DNA of 11,542 nt from Candidatus Omnitrophota bacterium (GTDB lineage: Bacteria > Omnitrophota > Gorgyraeia > Gygaellales > Profunditerraquicolaceae). This document shows positions 6,804-11,542 of the stretch, piece after piece. The DNA is taken from assembly GCA_028713875.1 (NCBI GenBank), contig JAQTNM010000027.1:1-11542 (forward strand), written 5' to 3'. The notes beneath the pieces are model-generated. The model ran no database searches. It saw nothing but the letters and a program-made list of their open reading frames with translations, and was not told the origin of the DNA. Each line of letters opens with the position of its first letter. Positions within the stretch are counted from its first letter, which is position 1. Both the position numbers and the translations under genes were made by a program.

Positions 6804-7385
6804 TCAGCGGATGCGGAAACTTTTGACGATTTTCATAAAAACAGGTTCATACTCGGGGTATTTTTCTGCGGCGCTGGAACAGGTAATAATGTAGGCCTGG
6901 CTCCCATGCATGAAAATCGTGCTGACAACCTTTATTTTTACTTTTTTGGCGTAAGTCTCAAAAGAGAGCCATTTCCCCGGCCGCAGGCCGGCCAGGATAT
7001 CGCCTTCGGAAAAATCAGGACTGATAATTTTGCTTAAGAGCGCATCCCTGTTCATAATAAAGAACGCGGCTAAAGTCGTAGGCTTGGGCAGGTTTATCAC
7101 GCCTACGTTTACATTTTCGCTGTAATTATCCTGGGGGCTGTTACGCGGCTCTATGGCAAGCATAGCTGTGCCGTAAGCGCCTGTTTTTATAGCCCAGGAG
7201 CGGGGCAAGAGCAGGGAAAAGCGGTATTCCTTATCGTAATAACGCTTCCAGCTGAAATCACAGGTAGACAGCCAGGTAAGCGCAAAGATCAGAAAAATAA
7301 CAACAAGCGATATCCTTGTCCAAATAACGCTCTTGCGTTTACGCCCCTGTTGTTCCTTGTTCAATATACCGCCTGCTTCAACCAT
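6804..7385 (-). CDS. Membrane-anchored PsbP-like (DUF1795-type) protein
   Basis: This is a 193-residue protein with a basic start (RKRK at 15-18), one membrane helix (about 20-41) and a periplasmic domain (about 46-193). The domain reads like the PsbP/Mog1/DUF1795 fold: Y54-RFSLLLPRSW early, then a SENVNVGVINLP strand (89-100), TTLAAF, and near the end a QAYIITCSSAAEKYPEYEPV strand-turn-helix (163-182) closing with IVKSFRI. I do not see metal or catalytic residues. The ATG at 7385 is two bases after the stop of tadC, so it is the last gene of the Tad operon, with only a weak AGG upstream. Such domains are known as small extracytoplasmic accessory proteins of mostly unknown role. A part in pilus assembly is inferred from position only. 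It could equally be a passenger gene. Confidence 0.65.
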   Translation of the reverse strand: MVEAGGILNKEQQGRKRKSVIWTRISLVVIFLIFALTWLSTCDFSWKRYYDKEYRFSLLLPRSWAIKTGAYGTAMLAIEPRNSPQDNYSENVNVGVINLPKPTTLAAFFIMNRDALLSKIISPDFSEGDILAGLRPGKWLSFETYAKKVKIKVVSTIFMHGSQAYIITCSSAAEKYPEYEPVFMKIVKSFRIR

Positions 7386-7387
7386 AA

Positions 7388-8281
7388 TTAGAAACCTGAG
7401 CCCTTGGGGATCAATTCACCCGTAGAGAACTTGAGGATTATCGGCCCGGCTACGATAATAATGATCGCCGGCAATATGCAAAAAATGAGCGGAAAAAGGA
7501 TCTTCAGAGAAGCCTTAATGGCGTACCTTTCTCCCATCTGAAAACGCATAGCGCGGGTGTCTTCCGAAAGGTTGCTGAATGCCTCTTCGATAGAAGTGCC
7601 CATGCGCTCTGCCTGGGTAATCATGCGCACAAAGCTGTTGACTTCGGGGATCTGCAGCCTCCTGGCCATATCCTTCAGCGCTTCGCTGCGCGGCTTGCCT
7701 ACCTGGATTTCGCTTAAGACTATGCCCAGCTGCTGGATGAAAGAATTATAATCGCTCTTATCAATCAGCCAGCGCACCGCCGAAACAAAATCCGTGCCGG
7801 CATTAATACACATATCCAGCAGGTCCACGGATTCCGGGAAAATCCTGACGATAGCGTCTTTCTTGGAACTTACCTTACGCCAGATCAACAGGTCAGGTAT
7901 AAAAAACCCTATGAACGCCCCCAGGGGCGCATAGACAAGCAAAAGGAACCTGTAAGTCAGGATGCCAAACAGTATCGCGGAGAATATTTTTATCAAGACC
8001 AGGCCCTCGATATCAACGCGCATCAGCAAAACTTCGGCCTGTGAATTTAAGCGAATAAGGTATTTCAGGCCGGTGAACGGCCTGGCCAGAAAATACAGGG
8101 GTTTAAGAAATTTAAAGGAAAAAAGCACTGCCGGCTCCTTAAGATACAGGTGGGATTTGACGACCTCCTCCTGCCTAAGTTTAGGATACCGCTCTTCCCA
8201 TAAGAAAAATGTCAGTCCGTTCAATAATATAAGCACGGCTGCGCTGATCAGGGCGAAAGCTATGGGTTCAATATAAGGCAT
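7388..8281 (-). CDS. tadC: TadC-type pilus platform protein (type II secretion F domain)
   Basis: This 297-residue polytopic inner-membrane protein should form, with TadB, the platform on which the TadA ATPase works to assemble or retract Flp pili. Membrane helices are visible at about 6-27, 95-116, 118-134 and 262-284. The GspF-type domain lies between them, with FPESVDLLDMCINAG (148-162), EIQVGKPRSEALKDMARR (191-208) and a QAERMGTSIEEAF stretch (223-235), which is the usual TadC pattern. Length is normal for TadC. The start is supported by AAGGGAG just upstream, although the spacing to ATG is short. It follows tadB by 16 bases and precedes the PsbP-like gene by two. The order tadB-tadC is the standard one for Tad clusters. 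Confidence 0.88.
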   Translation of the reverse strand: MPYIEPIAFALISAAVLILLNGLTFFLWEERYPKLRQEEVVKSHLYLKEPAVLFSFKFLKPLYFLARPFTGLKYLIRLNSQAEVLLMRVDIEGLVLIKIFSAILFGILTYRFLLLVYAPLGAFIGFFIPDLLIWRKVSSKKDAIVRIFPESVDLLDMCINAGTDFVSAVRWLIDKSDYNSFIQQLGIVLSEIQVGKPRSEALKDMARRLQIPEVNSFVRMITQAERMGTSIEEAFSNLSEDTRAMRFQMGERYAIKASLKILFPLIFCILPAIIIIVAGPIILKFSTGELIPKGSGF

Positions 8282-8297
8282 ATTCTCCCTTCTTAAC

Positions 8298-9155
8298 CTA
8301 TATCCTGTATGTACTTATCTTTTTAATCAGATAAATTCCGACTATCTGCAGGACTATCGCCAATATAATCAGCATCCTGCCCATGTCCGTTTCCAGCATC
8401 ACGGTAAAATGGTCGGGGTTCTGCTTGTAGACAAAATAAGTAAAGACAAAGGGAAGGACCATCATGACCAATCCCTGCAATTTGCCCTGCAGGGTAAGCG
8501 TGGCGATCTTTTCCTTCAATTTGATGTTATTACGGATGGTATCGGTCAGCCTGCCGAATACCTTGGTCAACTCTCCTCCCGATTCCCTGGCGATAAGTAT
8601 GGAGGTCACAAGAAGATTCACCTCTTCCAGGGGCATCCGTTTTCTCAATTTCTTCAATGACTCATCCAGGCTTACCCCCAGCTTATTTTCCTTTAATACC
8701 AGGTTAAACTCCTGGGATATGGGCGGAGGCATCTCTTCGCAGAGCACCTCCATTGCCTGGACAAAGCTTAAGCCCGCTTTTAAAGATGAGGTCAGCATTG
8801 TCAGGCTGTCTACCAGCTGCCCCTGGAACTTCTTGATCCTGATCCGGGTGGCGATAAGGATCATTACGTTGGGCACGAAGACGCCGAGAATAAAACCCGC
8901 GACCAGCCCCACTATATTCCTGAAAAGAAGAAAACCTGCGCCGCTTACCACAAAAGGGGACAGGGAAAGCAACAATAGCCTTTTTTTCTCCCAAAAAATG
9001 AATGACTCCTCTAACTGGCGGGAGAACCGGTCGGTCTTTTTCTCTTGAAGCTTGGCGTACCTGTCTATCATAATGGGAACCAAGGCGTCTAGCACTACGA
9101 AACGCATAAGTATAAAAGTAACTATGCCGATTAAAATAAAGATTAAGATAGACAT
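8298..9155 (-). CDS. tadB: TadB-type pilus platform protein (type II secretion F domain)
   Basis: This 285-residue inner-membrane protein is the partner of TadC in the Tad pilus platform. There is a helix at 1-25, then a basic cytoplasmic segment, a helical pair at about 60-102, the F domain (about 110-230), and two C-terminal helices (228-243, 261-277). Family features are GQLVDSLTMLTSSLKAGLSF (112-131), a NKLGVSLDESLKKL stretch (157-170) and the ARESGGELTKVF signature (189-200), closely matching TadB. Length is normal. The ATG at 9155 lies 12 bases after the pilin stop, with a weak GAGG that overlaps that stop. It is cotranscribed with the pilin and tadC. Confidence 0.9.
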   Translation of the reverse strand: MSILIFILIGIVTFILMRFVVLDALVPIMIDRYAKLQEKKTDRFSRQLEESFIFWEKKRLLLLSLSPFVVSGAGFLLFRNIVGLVAGFILGVFVPNVMILIATRIRIKKFQGQLVDSLTMLTSSLKAGLSFVQAMEVLCEEMPPPISQEFNLVLKENKLGVSLDESLKKLRKRMPLEEVNLLVTSILIARESGGELTKVFGRLTDTIRNNIKLKEKIATLTLQGKLQGLVMMVLPFVFTYFVYKQNPDHFTVMLETDMGRMLIILAIVLQIVGIYLIKKISTYRI

Positions 9156-9167
9156 TCTTTTGATGCC

Positions 9168-9326
9168 TCAGGGAGCGTATACCTGGCCCTGGCCGAAGGA
9201 ATCCGCAGCCTCACGGAACTTACCGGCTAAGCCGGAACGCACATAACGGCCCATAATCAGCAAAACGGCGATGATTACGGAGAAAACAACCACATATTCT
9301 ATTATTTCTTGTCCGCGCTTAGGCAC
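9168..9326 (-). CDS. flp: Flp-type pilin, 52 residues, GTG start
   Basis: This short gene encodes MPKRGQEIIEYVV and on to a C-terminal VYAP. A five-residue basic leader ends in Gly5. Cleavage by a TadV/PilD-type prepilin peptidase after it would leave a 47-residue mature pilin beginning Q-E-I-I-E-Y, with the glutamate at position 5 and tyrosine at 6 that mark Flp pilins, followed by a hydrophobic helix (about 12-26) and a short amphipathic tail (27-52). The GTG start at 9326 directly follows the TAA (9327-9329) of the preceding gene, and an ideal AAGGAGG lies in that gene's last codons with a 4-base gap. Flp pilins are usually about 50-80 residues, so this is at the small end. Its place before tadB, not at the head of the cluster, leaves open whether it is the major or a minor pilin. 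Confidence 0.85.
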   Translation of the reverse strand: MPKRGQEIIEYVVVFSVIIAVLLIMGRYVRSGLAGKFREAADSFGQGQVYAP

Positions 9327-10178
9327 TTAGCCTCCTTGTTCTAAGTTTATGGTCACTATTGAACCGAGATTGGGATCTAGAAAATTCGGGGAGATGATTA
9401 TTTCGGCAAAACCTTTATTGCCCCGGAAATATAATTCGTAGCTATCCGCAATGACCTTGGATATCTCCGGGCCATCCCCGAGTATTTTGGTGTTGGGGAT
9501 TTTGCTCTTTCCGCCTGCGCGCTTATAAAGCTCTAACCCCTCCTTAAGCGGAAACTCCCTGTCCAGCTGCCAGGAATGTTCAGGCATCTTTGCCTTATAA
9601 AACTCCCGTAGTCTTTCTACGTTAAGCGGACTGGTATACATCAGCATGCCGCGGCTGGCGCCTGGCTGGGCAAACATCCGGATGCCCTGGGGAGGCCTGG
9701 GTATAAGCTTAGAGTCTTCTCCCGGCAGGTCCTTGTCCGGAAAGGCAAAGGCCAAATCCTTGGCCGAGAAATTTTCCTTATCCAAAGGGGCGCTCCCGGG
9801 CGGCTCCAGATACTTGGAAATAATAATATCTGATTTTTGCATTCTGGATTTCAGGTAAATATCAACCACCAGGTCTTCTTTTTTAAAACGCAGCATCCTG
9901 GCATTCCCGGCGGGCATTGCCTGGTCTTTAACCCTGGCAAAGCCTTGTTTGGCCATCTGCTTCTCATAATAGGCGGCCAGCGCGGGTTTGCCCTGGTCGC
10001 TATTATACAATAAGCTCTTTATTCTCCTTCCGGCAAAAGAAAAATCTTTGGTATCTGCCAGCCGGGCATCTTCCGGCACAGGCACGTTAAAATCCAGATT
10101 AAGCTGGGGGTAAGCCGGCGCCTGCCACAATAAGATTATAGCAAAGTAGATAAAAAAACAAAAGGTCCTTTTTGTCAT
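9327..10178 (-). CDS. Secreted protein with two tandem copies of an unknown domain, in the Tad operon
   Basis: I do not recognise a named family. The 283-residue product has a clear signal peptide: hydrophobic 5-18, with A20-P-A22 as signal peptidase site, so the mature protein should be periplasmic or outside. Two similar segments follow. The first (about 32-124) starts P-VPEDAR, has SLLYNSDQGKPALAAYYEKQM (55-75) then GF, and ends DIIISKYLEP. The second (about 160-272) starts PRPPQGIR, has MLMYTSPLNVERLREFYKAKM (178-198) then SW, and ends EIIISPNFLDP. The shared pattern is a Tyr-x-Ser strand, a helix ending YY/FY-x-x-x-M, an aromatic, and a final III-S strand. No membrane anchor or lipobox is seen. 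It is spaced 63 bases after the TadG-like gene and has no clear Shine-Dalgarno sequence. Its last codons carry the pilin's ribosome binding site. A Tad accessory role is an inference from position. Confidence 0.75.
   Translation of the reverse strand: MTKRTFCFFIYFAIILLWQAPAYPQLNLDFNVPVPEDARLADTKDFSFAGRRIKSLLYNSDQGKPALAAYYEKQMAKQGFARVKDQAMPAGNARMLRFKKEDLVVDIYLKSRMQKSDIIISKYLEPPGSAPLDKENFSAKDLAFAFPDKDLPGEDSKLIPRPPQGIRMFAQPGASRGMLMYTSPLNVERLREFYKAKMPEHSWQLDREFPLKEGLELYKRAGGKSKIPNTKILGDGPEISKVIADSYELYFRGNKGFAEIIISPNFLDPNLGSIVTINLEQGG
9330..9336 (-). promoter_or_regulatory. Ribosome binding site that fixes the pilin's GTG start
   Basis: On the minus strand, AAGGAGGCTAAGTG places a full AAGGAGG four bases before GTG, all within the 3' end of the preceding gene, whose TAA abuts the GTG. 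It suggests translational coupling and is the strongest ribosome binding site in the window, as expected for a highly made pilin. Confidence 0.75.
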
Positions 10179-10241
10179 AATAGAAAAATATTCGGCTTTT
10201 TTAGAAACATAGAGATGAGCCGGACTGCTCCCGGATGAATA
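10179..10241. other. Short intergenic gap within the Tad operon
   Basis: The 63 bases hold a weak 4-bp GC hairpin (GAGC/GCTC) and no T tract, promoter or clear ribosome binding site. Read-through from the TadG-like gene is the simplest reading. Confidence 0.4.
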
Positions 10242-11542
10242 TTAATGCGCGTAAATTAACTGCGTTTCAAAAAGATGCTTGCTGGTATCAAAGAAGCCCC
10301 AATAACTGTTGGGTTTACTCCCGCCGTTAACCACAGTATTGATTAAGTTTTGGACTAAATTGATCAAGTCAGAGAGCCCTGTCGGCTCAATTGTTTCATA
10401 GCCGTTCTCGCAAAAAGTATGGGCCATGGCTACAGAACTTACCCCGGATTTATATTTGAATGTCCACAGCCCCAAAGGGATATCCTTTTTATAGCGCCGT
10501 ACTTCTACTCTTAGAGGGCTGTCATCAGTCAGGAGCTTCATATTACGGTTTATGGGAGATAGGCCCAGAGGAAAAGGTATTATAGCAAATATTATGTCTA
10601 ATATTATGCCGACTAGACCTATTAAAAGGTCCACTATCCATTCTAACGGCCATAACCACCAGGGAATAAGTGAATGGGCCAGATCTCTTATGGCATTCAA
10701 TATCATGTCGCTAATCTGATGCAGGCCATTCCAAGGTTCAAGCGGGAACAATGTCATACCGGAGACGCTTACTTCAACATAGTTTTCAAATTGATTATAC
10801 GGTATGCCCATATCAAAACTATTCGGGGTTGTCCCATCGGGTCCGGGGCCAGGACCCCAGCCAAAACCGGAAGTAACCACCCTTTGCGAATGCGGATGCA
10901 AAGGAGTAATATCTCCCAGCGGCCAATATCCTTTATTAGAAGTCAACGGATCTGCTGACATAAAGCGGTAAAATCCGTTCTGGGAATAATTGCGGATCGC
11001 CCTCCTGGTGCCTTCGCTAAAGCCGTGAGAAGAGTCATCTCCGTTAAAATAAGCGGTATAGAGCGTCTGGACCTGCTGGGCATTGAGCTCATCAACGCCT
11101 GTGCCACCCCAACCGTAATATCCTTTAACATTATTCATAAACGCCTTAAAAGAAGGCCGCGGCTCGTCAACCCCGGCATTCTGAAAGGCATACTGCAACG
11201 CGGTCTTCTTGGCATTGCTCCAGGCCATCATCCCGTCCTGCCAGGCCCGGATATAACTGGTTATCTCACTGATAAGCAAGGCAAACAAAATACTGATGGC
11301 GATTATCTCTCCTACCGGAGGCGGAATAAGGGTTGCGGCAACAGCAGAAAGGATCATTATTATGCCTTTGCCGCACATAGAATCGCTCGTTAGGCCCAGG
11401 CCAAGAAGCGCCCCGCTTAAGACGCTGACCCCCGCCAAAGCTGCGCTGTCAGCAGCCACCGATACGTCCGTCTTATAAACTCCCAGCTGGCCTAAATTAA
11501 TGGTGATCATGGTCAGGATAAGGGCAACGCAGATAATGGCAA
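10242..11542 (-). CDS. TadE/TadG-like pilus-associated membrane protein, 5' end beyond the window
   Basis: At least 432 residues are visible. The frame stays open through the right edge, so the ATG at 11510 is internal: it falls inside the first membrane helix (AIICVALILTMITINLG). Right after the helix comes KTDVSVAADSAALAGVSVL, the Tad/TadG hallmark in which a membrane anchor is followed by an Ala-rich AADxAALAG helix. Such proteins sit in the inner membrane with a periplasmic part and assist Flp pilus assembly. Unusual for the family are a second hydrophobic pair soon after (about 55-95) and another long hydrophobic stretch (roughly positions 10560-10680), plus a Gly/Pro-rich loop (GFGWGPGPGPDG) before a typical YVEVSVSG strand. 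No von Willebrand motif (DxSxS) is visible. It heads the visible operon. The true start and promoter lie upstream. Confidence 0.7.
   Translation of the reverse strand, partial: AIICVALILTMITINLGQLGVYKTDVSVAADSAALAGVSVLSGALLGLGLTSDSMCGKGIIMILSAVAATLIPPPVGEIIAISILFALLISEITSYIRAWQDGMMAWSNAKKTALQYAFQNAGVDEPRPSFKAFMNNVKGYYGWGGTGVDELNAQQVQTLYTAYFNGDDSSHGFSEGTRRAIRNYSQNGFYRFMSADPLTSNKGYWPLGDITPLHPHSQRVVTSGFGWGPGPGPDGTTPNSFDMGIPYNQFENYVEVSVSGMTLFPLEPWNGLHQISDMILNAIRDLAHSLIPWWLWPLEWIVDLLIGLVGIILDIIFAIIPFPLGLSPINRNMKLLTDDSPLRVEVRRYKKDIPLGLWTFKYKSGVSSVAMAHTFCENGYETIEPTGLSDLINLVQNLINTVVNGGSKPNSYWGFFDTSKHLFETQLIYAH

Noticed and set aside
8409..9048. Plus-strand frames opposite tadB, up to 194 codons
   Set aside because: tadB shows clear family motifs on the minus strand. 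The opposite frames have no ribosome binding site and no recognisable sequence.
11508..11510. ATG as the start of the TadG-like gene
   Set aside because: The frame continues upstream to the window edge as hydrophobic helix residues, so this methionine is inside the membrane anchor.

Overview
The window looks like a piece of an uncultivated Gram-negative-type bacterial genome, most plausibly Candidatus Omnitrophota (OP3) or a relative in the PVC group. The basis is indirect: a very large secreted protein with no domain I recognise, a divergent Tad-type pilus cluster with several unfamiliar partner genes, moderate GC content, and long AT-rich intergenic DNA. I cannot confirm the taxon without a search.

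Layout. Positions 1-4241 (minus) are one uninterrupted reading frame of at least 1413 codons. It runs off the left edge and begins with a long signal peptide. Positions 4242-5102 are an intergenic region of about 860 bases without a convincing gene. It holds the minus-strand promoter and leader of the giant gene, a tandem 22-bp repeat, an interleaved pair of inverted repeats that could form a pseudoknot, a 61-nt hairpin, two perfect palindromes, and a plus-strand promoter placed so that the next mRNA should be leaderless. Positions 5103-6611 (plus) encode a UbiA-superfamily membrane prenyltransferase with an extra N-terminal membrane domain. Positions 6612-6803 are a gap between convergent genes.

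Positions 6804-11542 (minus) are a compact operon read right to left: a TadE/TadG-like membrane protein (5' end beyond the window), a secreted protein with two copies of one domain, a 52-residue Flp-type pilin starting with GTG, the inner-membrane platform proteins TadB and TadC, and a membrane-anchored PsbP-like protein. The pilin starts directly after the stop codon of the gene before it, with a consensus ribosome binding site inside that gene's last codons.

The operon supplies the pilin, the two platform proteins and a TadG-like protein of a Tad (tight adherence) pilus. The ATPase TadA, secretin RcpA and prepilin peptidase TadV are not here and would have to lie upstream or elsewhere. The PsbP-like and duplicated-domain proteins are not standard Tad components and may be lineage-specific periplasmic accessories. 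Nothing in the sequence ties the giant secreted protein or the prenyltransferase to the pilus except proximity.
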